From positions 1-9,233 of the forward strand of contig JALVLL010000193.1 of assembly GCA_027027485.1 (NCBI GenBank): a DNA stretch of 9,233 bases, given 5' to 3'. Position 1 is the first letter of the stretch. Each line of letters starts with the position of its first letter. Made by a program: the position numbers and the translations under genes. Below are positions 1-7,173 of this stretch, one piece after another. This DNA comes from Candidatus Bipolaricaulota bacterium (GTDB lineage: Bacteria > Bipolaricaulota > Bipolaricaulia > Bipolaricaulales > Bipolaricaulaceae). The notes beneath the pieces are model-generated. The model was not told the DNA's origin and made no database searches. It saw only the letters and a program-made list of their open reading frames with translations.

Positions 1-538
1 GATCCCGGGCCAGCGATAGCCCCGGCTCCACCATCCCCATCAGGGGGAAGATCCTGGCCCAGTAGGCGAAGACCATCACGAGAAGCATGGCGAGCCAGAA
101 GGAGGGGACAGAGGAGGCGGCGGTGCCGAGGGTCCGCAAGGCGAAATCCACGATCCCGCCCCTCCTCCAGGCCGCCCACATCCCGACCCATATCCCACAG
201 GCGATGGCGGCCAGGGTGGGGATCAGGGTGATGGCCAGGGTCCAGGGGATGCGTTCGGCGATCACCCGGAGCACCGGCCGCTGCGAGGTGAAGGAAACCC
301 CGAATTCACCCCGGAAGACGTTGCGGATGTAGGCGAGGAACTGTCCCCAAAGGGGCTTGTCGAGCCCGAAGAGCTCTATGATCTCCCGTTTCACCTCCGG
401 CGGGACCCTGGGGTCGGCGTAGAACCTCTCGGCGGGGTTTCCGGGCATGAGGTGGATCAGGAGGAAGTTGAGGACCACCGCGGCACAGATCGCGAGAAGC
501 GCCGCGAGGAACCGGCGGGCGAAATAGGTCCGGTTCAT
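1..538 (-). CDS. DppB/OppB-type ABC transporter permease, partial (C-terminal part beyond the left edge)
   Basis: Inner-membrane permease subunit of a peptide/nickel-class ABC importer. I translated the minus strand from the ATG at 536-538 and it stays open through 179 codons to the edge. The N-terminus has a short basic lead (MNRTYFARRF) and a first membrane helix at about residues 10-31. It is followed by the family landmarks HLMPGNPA (about 30-37), a periplasmic stretch with GLDKPLWGQFL (about 59-69) and FRGEFGVSF, then a second helix near residues 100-120 and RTLGTAASSVPSFWLAMLL leading into the next helix. These match the N-terminal half of DppB/OppB proteins, which usually run 300-340 residues, so about half is missing. 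The EAA loop lies outside. The start is 3 bases after the preceding stop codon; the only purine-rich run (GGGGAG) is about 15 bases upstream, so translation probably depends on coupling. The true substrate cannot be told. Confidence 0.92.
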   Translation of the reverse strand, partial: MNRTYFARRFLAALLAICAAVVLNFLLIHLMPGNPAERFYADPRVPPEVKREIIELFGLDKPLWGQFLAYIRNVFRGEFGVSFTSQRPVLRVIAERIPWTLAITLIPTLAAIACGIWVGMWAAWRRGGIVDFALRTLGTAASSVPSFWLAMLLVMVFAYWARIFPLMGMVEPGLSLARD

Positions 539-541
539 GCC

Positions 542-1240
542 CTATGCGATCTTCTCCCCTGCCCGCGGCCCCGGGGTCTTGTTGTAGGCCTCCGTGGCCC
601 AGATGCGGTAGATCGCCGGGTACTCCCGGCGCCGTCCGCTTCGGGGAAGGTGGAAGAGGTCGTGGATGCCAGTGACGAACCGGTATTCGGGCGTCTCGGG
701 TCCGAGCACCTCCGCTACGCCGTTTATGAGGAAGCTGGTGTTGCGGTAGGAGGAGAAGAGGACGCTGCAGCGGGGGTCGCGCATGATGTTGCGCCAGGTG
801 GTCTTGGCGTAGATCTCGATGGTGGTGAAGGAGTAGGGGTCGAGCTCGATCTCCTCGTAGAGCTTGAGGAGGAAGGAGAGGCGTTTTTCGCGGGTCTCCT
901 TCTCCCCTACCCTCAGGCCCTCCTCCACCAGGGACTCCACCTCGGCGGCGAGATCGTCGATGCCGTGGCGCGGGAGGAGCCCTATGCCCTTGGCGGCGAT
1001 GTTGATGGGGGCGGGGCCGTCCGGGTTCAGGGTGGCCATATAGCCCACGTGGACGGCGAAATCGTGGTTCCCCTCCCCGGTCATAAAGAAGCGGATGTTC
1101 GCCCGGCGGAACCTGAGCTGCCACTCGAGAAAGGCCCTGGGGAGGGGGACGAGGGGGACCGAGACGGTCCCGGTCCCCCTCACGATCTCGACCTCCTTGG
1201 GTTCGGTCTTATCGGGCTTTACGCGGAGCTCGTACTCCAT
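542..1240 (-). CDS. Probable pyridoxamine 5'-phosphate oxidase-like FMN-binding split-barrel protein
   Basis: A 232-residue soluble protein with no signal peptide or membrane segment. Two blocks resemble the flavin-binding split barrel: GYMATLNPDGPAPINIAAKG (about 67-86), like the usual 'ATLNPDGxP' strand pair, and TTWRNIMRDPRCSVLF (about 147-162) followed by INGVAEVLGPE (about 172-182), like the 'NLRRNPRVSV...GxAEV' strands. Between them (about 90-134) sits a charged, probably helical insertion not found in minimal family members. The C-terminal YRIWATEAYNKTPGP could be the last strand. Function is unknown; relatives bind FMN, F420 or heme. It lies between a solute-binding protein gene and a DppB-type permease gene in one operon. 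An ATG at 1241-1243 overlaps the previous TGA by one base, but the second ATG (1238-1240) is better spaced (6 bases) from the AGGGGAGG at 1247-1254, so I chose it. The family call is from motif resemblance only. Confidence 0.6.
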   Translation of the reverse strand: MEYELRVKPDKTEPKEVEIVRGTGTVSVPLVPLPRAFLEWQLRFRRANIRFFMTGEGNHDFAVHVGYMATLNPDGPAPINIAAKGIGLLPRHGIDDLAAEVESLVEEGLRVGEKETREKRLSFLLKLYEEIELDPYSFTTIEIYAKTTWRNIMRDPRCSVLFSSYRNTSFLINGVAEVLGPETPEYRFVTGIHDLFHLPRSGRRREYPAIYRIWATEAYNKTPGPRAGEKIA

Positions 1241-1242
1241 CA

Positions 1243-2832
1243 TCAGCCTCCCCTTTCGTGGAGGTTGAAGAGGGTCTCGTCCGAGAGCACCCCGTCCTGG
1301 GGGTTCGGGGCCCAGCCCACGAGGTCATCGTCCCTGTATACCTCCAGGTTATCCGGGAGGTAGAGGGGTATGCGGGGGAGCTTCTCCGCGAGCAGCGCCT
1401 GGACCCTGTGGCAGAGGGCCTTCTTGGCCTCGCCCTGGGCCATAAGGAGCCCGGAGAGCGCCTCGTCGAGCTCGGGGTCCGAGAAGCCGCCGCGGTTGAA
1501 CCCCACCACCTGGCCCTCCTTGATCACGCCCCGGGACGAGTGGAAGTAGTAGAAGTACATGTCCACGGCCATGAAGGCGGCGATGGATTGGAGCGCCAGG
1601 GTGAACTCGGCCTTCTTCAGTGCAAGATCGAAGGCATCCGGGGAGAGGGGCTCCATGGTGGCCTTGATCCCCACCTGCCCCAGGTAATAGGCCACCAGGG
1701 CCGCGGCCTCCACCGAGGTCTTGTCGGACGGGCAGACCAGGGAGAACGCAAGGGGCGAGCCGTCTGGCGTCTCCCGCACCCCGTCCCCGTCCGTGTCCTT
1801 ATAGCCGAGCTCGTCCAGGATACGGGTCGCCTCCTCGGGGTCGTACTCGGGGTACCCGGCCTCCTCGTTGAACCAATCGCCCATCCGCGGGGTCATGAGC
1901 CCGAAGGAGGCGATCTGACCGAAGCCCCTGAGAAGCCGCTTCACCATGTCCTCCCGGTCGATGGCGAGGGAAACGGCCCTGCGGAACCCGAGCTTATCGA
2001 ACGGCGGCTTTCGCACGTTGGGGAGGAGGGTGGCCACATGCGTCCCCGGGGAGCGGTAGAGGTGGACGTGGGGGTATTTCTCCGGGGCGAAGGAGATCCG
2101 CTCCGCCAGCGCGGGGGTTATGTTCCAGTTGAGGTAGTCGAAATCGCCGCGGAGGAGCCCCAAGACCCCCACCGTGTCCGAGGTGACCATGTGGAGAACG
2201 AGCTCTTCCAGCTTCGGCACCCCGCGCCAATAGAAGCCAGTGTTCACGAGGCGCACGTACCTCCCGGCGGCGAACTCCGCCAGCTTGAACGGCCCGGTGC
2301 CGATGGCGGCCTCGGTGTTGGGATAGGCCATGGGGTTCTCGATCCCCTCCCAGATGTGCTTGGGGATGATCGGGATCGCCGGGGCCATCATGGAGACGGC
2401 TATGGGGCTGAAGCGCGATAGGTTCACCGCCACGGTGTAGGTATTGACGACCTCCGCGTTGGCCACGAAGGCCATGATGATCCACATGGGGAGGTGCTTC
2501 TCCTTGACGTAGTTGAAGGTGAAGGCGACATCCTCAGCGGTGAGTTCCACCCCGTCGTGCCATTTGACCCCCTTGCGGAGGCGGAAGATCACCTGCTTTT
2601 TCGGGAGGATCACGTTCCAGCTTTCCGCGAGGAACGGCTCCTGGCCTCCGGGGACCACCCGGGCGAGGGTCTCGTAGATCCAGCCCACCGCGGTCCGTTC
2701 GGCCCCGGTGGTGGCGAGGAACGGGTTCAGGGTATCGATGGTCCCGAGCACCGCGATATCCAACGTCCCCTGGGCCAGAGATCCCAAAGCAAATATACCC
2801 ACCGCCAACGCCGCGAAAAGACCCTTTCTCAT
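1243..2832 (-). CDS. Family 5 extracellular solute-binding protein (peptide/nickel/oligosaccharide-type ABC transporter)
   Basis: Periplasmic (or extracytoplasmic) binding protein that would deliver its ligand to the DppB-type permease encoded two genes downstream. At 529 residues it has the usual length for the SBP_bac_5 family. The N-terminus is a signal peptide (MRKGLFAALAVGIFALGSLA, cleavage likely near residue 20; no lipobox cysteine). Family landmarks follow in order: LDIAVLGTIDTLNP (about 24-37), the core signature FRLRKGVKWHDGVELTAEDV (about 83-102), GTGPFKL (about 178-184), FRRAVSLAIDREDMVKRLL (about 283-301), and DTDGDGVRETPDG (about 346-358), an acidic loop common in this family. 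The ATG has a strong GGAGG about 5 bases upstream and its own -10 box in the preceding gap, so it is probably the first gene of a separate transcript. Ligand class (peptide, sugar, nickel or other) cannot be read from the sequence. Confidence 0.93.
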   Translation of the reverse strand: MRKGLFAALAVGIFALGSLAQGTLDIAVLGTIDTLNPFLATTGAERTAVGWIYETLARVVPGGQEPFLAESWNVILPKKQVIFRLRKGVKWHDGVELTAEDVAFTFNYVKEKHLPMWIIMAFVANAEVVNTYTVAVNLSRFSPIAVSMMAPAIPIIPKHIWEGIENPMAYPNTEAAIGTGPFKLAEFAAGRYVRLVNTGFYWRGVPKLEELVLHMVTSDTVGVLGLLRGDFDYLNWNITPALAERISFAPEKYPHVHLYRSPGTHVATLLPNVRKPPFDKLGFRRAVSLAIDREDMVKRLLRGFGQIASFGLMTPRMGDWFNEEAGYPEYDPEEATRILDELGYKDTDGDGVRETPDGSPLAFSLVCPSDKTSVEAAALVAYYLGQVGIKATMEPLSPDAFDLALKKAEFTLALQSIAAFMAVDMYFYYFHSSRGVIKEGQVVGFNRGGFSDPELDEALSGLLMAQGEAKKALCHRVQALLAEKLPRIPLYLPDNLEVYRDDDLVGWAPNPQDGVLSDETLFNLHERGG

Positions 2833-2861
2833 ATCTCCCTCCGAAACGCGGGATTTCGACC

Positions 2862-2867
2862 ATTATA
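2862..2867 (-). promoter_or_regulatory. Probable -10 box of a promoter for the family 5 transporter operon
   Basis: On the minus strand the 61-base gap between the adenine deaminase stop and the binding-protein start contains a perfect TATAAT, about 29 bases upstream of the ATG. No good -35 is visible at 16-18 bases; the best-placed hexamer with an 18-base spacer is TTCCCT, a poor match, and a TTGAAG lies too far upstream. A start near 2855 would give a leader of about 23 bases. An imperfect inverted repeat (CGAAA at 2842-2846 and TTTCG at 2854-2858) spans that expected start point and could be an operator. Confidence 0.5.
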
Positions 2868-2893
2868 GTCCTGCACCCTCGGCCAAGGGAACT

Positions 2894-4585
2894 TCAAATC
2901 GATGTGAAAGGCGGGAGCACGCGACGCCTATCGACGTCCACGATACCTTTGTCGGAGAACTTGTAATGGGGGCTCACGGTGAGGGAGAGCACCGAGATGA
3001 AGGCAAACGGGCGGTTGTGGGAGACGCCCAGATCCCGGAGGACGGATTCGATACGCCGAAGTCCCTCCGCCATCTCTCCGGGAGGGACATCGGCGAGGAT
3101 CCCGAAGAGGGGGAGGGGAAGGACCTCGAGGATCTCTCCATCCCGGGCCACGGCGATCCCCCCGCCGGCCCGATGCACGGCGTTGGCGGCGAGGGCCATG
3201 TCCCCGGGCGAGCAACCCACCACGACCAAGTTGTGGGAGTCGTGGGCGAAGCTCGTGGCCACCGCCCCCGTCCGCAGGCCGAGGCCGTGCAGGAGCCCCA
3301 GGCATCGGTCCCCTCCCCGCCGGGCGAACACCCCCACCACCGCGAGGCCGGGCGGGTCGACCGGGCGCCCTTCCCGCACCGTCACGGTGACGCGGACAAG
3401 CCCGGTGAGGGAATTATCACGGTTGAGCACTTCGACCACGTTAGCCACCGTCTCCCCCTCGGTCGGCAGGGAGAAGTCGTCGGCGGAGAAGGGGCCGGGG
3501 ATGGGAGGATAAGGAGGGGGATTTGGGATGTGGGTGGAGATCTCGACGATGAGCTCTCCCCTTTCCGCAACTTTTCTCCCTTGCACGTAGACCGCGTGTG
3601 GGGGGAAGGAGGTGGGGCCTTCCAGCACCAGGAAATCGGCCTCGCGTCCCGGAGCGATCGCCCCCAGGTGCCGCAGGCCGAGGTAAGCCGCCGGGCGAGC
3701 CGTGGCCATGGCGATGGCCTCCTCGGGCGGAAGCCCTAGCGCCACCGCCTGCGCCACCACCCGGGAGAGGTGGCCGTCCGGAAGGAGGGACGGGGGGACA
3801 TCGTCCGTCACCAGCAGGCACCGGGAACGGTCGGGCAGTTCCCGCAGGGCGGCTATCACCTCCGTCGTGAGGGATTTTTCCTGGAGCATAACCGTCAGCC
3901 CCTTGGTGAGCTCCTCGGCTATCTTCCGCGGGGACATCAGGGTGTGGTCGGAATGTACCCCGTGGGAGATGTACTCCGAGAGCTCGCTCCCGGAGAGGGA
4001 GGGGATGTGGCCCTCCACCGTGTACCGGGCCGCGTGGGCGGCCGCAATCTCCGCCGCGTATTTCCCTTCCCCCTCCACCAAGCCCCGGAAGTCCATCACC
4101 TCACCCAAGGCGATGGCCCTGGGGAGCGCCAGGAGTTCCTCCACCTCCTCCGGGGTGAGTTCGGCGTTCGGTGTCTCGAGGGGAGGGAAGGTCGGGGGGA
4201 CCGTGCTCGGGATCGCGAGGTACACCCTCAGGGGGAGATTGCCCGTCGCCTCGTGAAGCCAGCGTATCCCCTCGCTTCCGGCCGCGTTGGCGATCTCATG
4301 GGGATCGGCGAGGACACAGGTGGTTCCGTGGGGAAGGACGGCCGCGGCGAACCACGGCGGGGAGAGGAGGCTCGACTCGATATGCATATGGGCGTCGATC
4401 AGCCCGGGCACGACCAGCGCCCCTGCCAGGTCATGTACCTCCTGGGCTACGGAGCCCCCGGGAGGATCCCCCTCCTCCACGTAGAGGAACTTTCCCCCGG
4501 CGATCCCGATCCAACCGCGATAAAAACGCAGGCGGTAGACATCCAGGATCTTCCCACCGTAGAGGAGGAGCTCCGGCTTTCTCAT
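2894..4585 (-). CDS. ade: Adenine deaminase (adenine to hypoxanthine plus ammonia)
   Basis: Cytoplasmic metal-dependent amidohydrolase of purine salvage. It has 563 residues, close to the 570-600 usual for Ade. Visible landmarks: PGLIDAHMHIESS (about 60-72) with the HxH metal pair H66/H68, LPHGTTC and ADPHEIANAAG (about 84-103), GEVMD (161-165), EGHIPSLSG (191-199), HSDH (211-214), VTDDVPPSLLPDGHL (259-273), and the family-specific C-terminal block SFAHDSHNLVVVG (445-457) followed by SVLSLTVSP and DKGIVDVD. These make adenine deaminase much more likely than other amidohydrolases. The residue after SDH is Thr where B. subtilis and E. coli Ade have Glu (NDHE/SDHE, recalled), a small deviation. 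The ATG overlaps the nucleoside phosphorylase stop as ATGA and has no good Shine-Dalgarno, so translation is probably coupled. It is the last gene of the six-gene operon and would use adenine released by the gene before it. Confidence 0.95.
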   Translation of the reverse strand: MRKPELLLYGGKILDVYRLRFYRGWIGIAGGKFLYVEEGDPPGGSVAQEVHDLAGALVVPGLIDAHMHIESSLLSPPWFAAAVLPHGTTCVLADPHEIANAAGSEGIRWLHEATGNLPLRVYLAIPSTVPPTFPPLETPNAELTPEEVEELLALPRAIALGEVMDFRGLVEGEGKYAAEIAAAHAARYTVEGHIPSLSGSELSEYISHGVHSDHTLMSPRKIAEELTKGLTVMLQEKSLTTEVIAALRELPDRSRCLLVTDDVPPSLLPDGHLSRVVAQAVALGLPPEEAIAMATARPAAYLGLRHLGAIAPGREADFLVLEGPTSFPPHAVYVQGRKVAERGELIVEISTHIPNPPPYPPIPGPFSADDFSLPTEGETVANVVEVLNRDNSLTGLVRVTVTVREGRPVDPPGLAVVGVFARRGGDRCLGLLHGLGLRTGAVATSFAHDSHNLVVVGCSPGDMALAANAVHRAGGGIAVARDGEILEVLPLPLFGILADVPPGEMAEGLRRIESVLRDLGVSHNRPFAFISVLSLTVSPHYKFSDKGIVDVDRRRVLPPFTSI

Positions 4586-5316
4586 CTCGTTTCGGCCAGG
4601 AGCCGCACCGCCTCCAAGGCCACCTCGATGGCCCGCTTTTCCCCTTCCCGGAAGAGGCGCTCCCTCTCCTCAAGTGGGGGCTGTTCGGGGAGCCAGATGT
4701 TCGAATCGGTGGCCAGGATCGCCCCTACCTTTACCCGCCGACGGCTTCCCACCACGAACAGGGTGGAGCACTCGTTGTCGGCCGCCACCACCCCCGCTTC
4801 CTTGAGGATGAGGTTGAGCTCCCGATCCTGGACGTAGTAGGCGTCCCTGGTGTAGCCGAGCCCCACCACGACCTCATACCCCAAGGCATGGGCGGCCCGG
4901 ACGAGGCCGTTGGTGATCTCCAGATCGGCCACCGCGGGGAAGCCCAGGGGGAGGTAAGCGAGCGAGGTCCCATCGCCCCGGAACGCGCCGGTAACGACTA
5001 TCAAAGAGCCGATGGGGATATCCTCCTGCCTTCCGCCACAGGAGCCCACCCGGATGAAGTTCCTCCCGCCCACGCGGATCAGCTCCTCGAGGGCGATGGC
5101 GGCGGAAGGCCCCCCGATCCCGGTGGAGCATACGCTCACCTCCACTCCACGGTAGGTGCCGGTGTAAAGCACGTACTCCCGGTTCTCGGCCACGAGCCTT
5201 TTCCCATCGAACCGTTCGGCGATGCGCCGGGCCCGACCCGGATCGCCGGGAAGGAGGACCCACTCCGCCACATCGCCTTGCTTGGCCCGGATGTGCTTCT
5301 GGATCTCAATGCTCAC
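4582..5316 (-). CDS. Nucleoside phosphorylase, PNP/uridine phosphorylase (NP-I) family
   Basis: Cytoplasmic enzyme that splits a nucleoside with phosphate into free base and pentose 1-phosphate. The 244 residues match the hexameric NP-I family. Visible: H8 (place of the ribose-contacting His), LLPGDPGRARRIAE (21-34) with R28, NREY with R46, CSTGIGGPSAAIALEEL (63-79), FIRVGSCGG (87-95) with R89, FPAVADLE (126-133), and DNECSTLF (180-187) with E182 where the family's sugar-binding Glu sits. R28, R46 and R89 are the expected phosphate ligands. Base specificity is mixed: Q163-D-R165 resembles the Gln-x-Arg that binds uracil in uridine phosphorylase, while IRVGSCG and D204 (in ATDSN) resemble purine enzymes. 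The neighbouring adenine deaminase favours adenosine or a related purine nucleoside; methylthioadenosine is possible. The start is GTG in a GTGA overlap with the ATPase stop. Confidence 0.9.
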   Translation of the reverse strand: MSIEIQKHIRAKQGDVAEWVLLPGDPGRARRIAERFDGKRLVAENREYVLYTGTYRGVEVSVCSTGIGGPSAAIALEELIRVGGRNFIRVGSCGGRQEDIPIGSLIVVTGAFRGDGTSLAYLPLGFPAVADLEITNGLVRAAHALGYEVVVGLGYTRDAYYVQDRELNLILKEAGVVAADNECSTLFVVGSRRRVKVGAILATDSNIWLPEQPPLEERERLFREGEKRAIEVALEAVRLLAETR

Positions 5317-6383
5317 CCCTCATCCCCCTTTCGCGGGAACACCACCACCTCCTCCGGGTCGGCCCGCACCACCACGGCCTCCCCCGGGGAGAACTCCACC
5401 GTCGTCTCCGGGTGCACCACGATGAGCTCACCGAGCTCGGTGGACACCAGATACTGTACCGATTCCCCTTGGAACGCGTGGGAGACCACCTCGCCGGGGA
5501 TCCCTTCTCCCCCGCGGTACAGGCGCAGCGAGGAAGGGCGGATCGCCACCGTGACCCCGCTCCCGGGCGGAAGATCCGTACCCGCCCTCGAGGCCCGGAT
5601 CCGCATCCCCCCGGCCGATAGGACCATCATCCCCTCCGTTACGGCCTCCACCCTGGCGGAGAAGCGGTTGGTGAACCCCATGAAGTCGGCGACGAAGGGG
5701 GTCGCGGGGCGGAAGTAGATCTCCTCGGGGGCACCTTCCTGTTCGATCCTCCCCTCGCGCATGAGGATCACGCGGTCGGAGAGGGCCATGGCCTCCGCCT
5801 GGTCGTGGGTCACGTAGATGGCGGTGACCCCGAGTTCCCGTTGTATCCTCTTGAGTTCCGTTCTCATCCCGGCCCTTAGCTTGGCGTCCAGGTTGGACAG
5901 GGGCTCGTCCAGGAGGAGGAGCTTGGGGCGGATCACCAGGGCGCGGGCCAGGGCCACCCGCTGGCGCTGTCCCCCCGAGAGCTGCCCCGGAAGCCGCTTC
6001 TCCAGCCCCTCGAGCTTCACCATCCTCAGGGCCTCCGCCACCCGCTCCCGGATCTCCTCCCTGGGGACACGCCGCATCCGCAGGCCGAAGGCCACGTTCT
6101 CGAACACGGTGAGGTGGGGGAAGAGGGCGTAGTTCTGATATACCAGGCCGAACCCCCGCCGGTGCGGCGGGACACGGGTGTAATCGCGGCCCTGGAGCAG
6201 GACCTTCCCCTTCCAGGGGAGGACGAAACCCGCTACGGTGCGCAGGGTGGTGGTCTTGCCGCACCCCGAGGGCCCGAGCAGGGAGAGCAGTTCCCCCTCA
6301 CCCACCGCCATGGAGAAATCCGTCAAAACCGGTTCCCCCTTGCGGTACCCCACGGTGATGTGATCCAAACGCAAGTATTCCAT
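5313..6383 (-). CDS. ABC importer ATP-binding protein, PotA-type with C-terminal TOBE domain
   Basis: Cytoplasmic ATPase that powers the importer formed with the two permeases upstream. At 356 residues it is typical of the spermidine/putrescine/iron/thiamine class. All nucleotide-binding motifs are intact: Walker A GPSGCGKTT (37-45), Q-loop VYQNYALFPHLT (81-92), signature LSGGQRQRVALARAL (135-149), Walker B LLLLDEP (155-161), D-loop SNLDAKLR (163-170) and switch His in YVTHDQAEAMALSDR (190-204). After ENVAFGL-type helices and the FMGFTNRF linker (about 234-241), residues about 240-350 form a TOBE-like beta domain (for example VAIRPSSLRLY), which in this class can bind regulatory ligands. Start ATG lies 4 bases after the permease stop, with a G-run (GGGGGG) 8 bases upstream. 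Its stop overlaps the nucleoside phosphorylase start, placing the ATPase in tight coupling with the salvage enzymes. Confidence 0.96.
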   Translation of the reverse strand: MEYLRLDHITVGYRKGEPVLTDFSMAVGEGELLSLLGPSGCGKTTTLRTVAGFVLPWKGKVLLQGRDYTRVPPHRRGFGLVYQNYALFPHLTVFENVAFGLRMRRVPREEIRERVAEALRMVKLEGLEKRLPGQLSGGQRQRVALARALVIRPKLLLLDEPLSNLDAKLRAGMRTELKRIQRELGVTAIYVTHDQAEAMALSDRVILMREGRIEQEGAPEEIYFRPATPFVADFMGFTNRFSARVEAVTEGMMVLSAGGMRIRASRAGTDLPPGSGVTVAIRPSSLRLYRGGEGIPGEVVSHAFQGESVQYLVSTELGELIVVHPETTVEFSPGEAVVVRADPEEVVVFPRKGDEG

Positions 6384-6387
6384 CGGA

Positions 6388-7173
6388 TCAGCCCCCCAAT
6401 GTGGTGGAAAGGCCCAAGGTCTTCTCCACCAGCTGGATTATCGCCACGGTGAAGAGGATGAGGAGGGTGGAGAGGGCCGCGATGGTGGGGTCGTAATAGT
6501 ACTCCATGTAGGTGAGCATCTGGATCGGGAGGGTTGTCACTCCTGGGCCGGAGAGGAAGAGCGATATGGGCACGTTGTTGAAAGAGGTGATGAACGCCAG
6601 GATGAACGCGGCCATCACGCCGGCCCGGAGGTTCGGGAGGACGATGCGCAGGAACGCGACCCACCGCGGCGCCCCCAGGCTCACCGCGGCCTCCTCCACC
6701 GCGGGATCGAAGTTCCTCAGGCTCGCGGAGATCACCCGGACCGTATAGGGAAAGAGGAGCACCATGTGTCCGAGGAAGAGGCGCAGGGGCACGGGATACC
6801 GCGCCACGGCGGTGAAGAACGAGAGGAGCGCGAAACCGAGCACCAATCCGGGGACTACGATGGGGGAAGTGAACAGGAGCTCCAGGAAGCCCTTCCCGGG
6901 GAAGGCGAAGCGCACCAAGGCATAGGCGGCGGGGACCCCCAGGAGGAGCGCGGCCCCGGTGGAGGCAAACGCCAACAGCACGCTCACCCGAAAGGCGTCC
7001 ACGAACATCCGCATTCCCAGGACCTTGCGGAACCAGTAGAGGGTGAAGCCCTTCGGCGGAAAGGCGAGGGATGCCTGGGTCCCGAAGGAGGACCAGAAGA
7101 GGATCAGGAAGGGGCCGAGGAGGAAGAGGAGCACCAAGGAAAGGACGGCCAAGGCGGATCTCGGTACCCTCAC
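6388..7173 (-). CDS. ABC importer permease, PotC-type
   Basis: Second inner-membrane subunit of the PotABCD-type importer, 261 residues with about six hydrophobic segments (roughly 7-30, 64-88, 98-122, 130-152, 186-206 and 233-252). The EAA loop that docks on the ATPase is clear at about 160-182 (EEAAVSLGAPRWVAFLRIVL). Other class landmarks are SLAFPPKGFTLYWF (about 35-48) and SPIVVPGLVLGFALL (about 103-117), which are typical of PotC. The start is a GTG in a GTGA overlap with the first permease's stop, with GGGAGG 4 bases upstream; no ATG fits this N-terminus. A PotC-type protein normally pairs with a PotB-type one, which is the gene immediately upstream. Confidence 0.94.
   Translation of the reverse strand: MRVPRSALAVLSLVLLFLLGPFLILFWSSFGTQASLAFPPKGFTLYWFRKVLGMRMFVDAFRVSVLLAFASTGAALLLGVPAAYALVRFAFPGKGFLELLFTSPIVVPGLVLGFALLSFFTAVARYPVPLRLFLGHMVLLFPYTVRVISASLRNFDPAVEEAAVSLGAPRWVAFLRIVLPNLRAGVMAAFILAFITSFNNVPISLFLSGPGVTTLPIQMLTYMEYYYDPTIAALSTLLILFTVAIIQLVEKTLGLSTTLGG

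Noticed and set aside
1..4. GATC at the very start of the window as a cloning junction
   Set aside because: A four-base match at an arbitrary window edge is not evidence; the reading frame of the permease continues straight to it.
452..1363. 303-codon plus-strand frame opposite the split-barrel gene, and a 272-codon minus-strand frame at 306-1124
   Set aside because: Both overlap better-supported genes. The second is a Pro/Arg-rich out-of-frame translation that also overlaps the permease gene; neither shows any family motif.
1258..2421. 387-codon plus-strand frame opposite the family 5 binding protein
   Set aside because: Antisense shadow with Gly/Val/Glu-rich composition and no recognisable domain; the minus-strand gene has full family signatures.
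2876..2889. Small hairpin (CCCTT, GGCC loop, GAGGG on the minus strand) after the adenine deaminase stop, as a terminator
   Set aside because: The stem is only five pairs including a G-U, and no T-run follows, so it does not qualify as an intrinsic terminator.
4171..5718. 515-codon open frame on the plus strand across the adenine deaminase, phosphorylase and ATPase genes
   Set aside because: It is antisense to three clear genes, crosses their boundaries and its protein is low-complexity Arg/Gly/Pro-rich; such long shadows are expected in GC-rich coding DNA.
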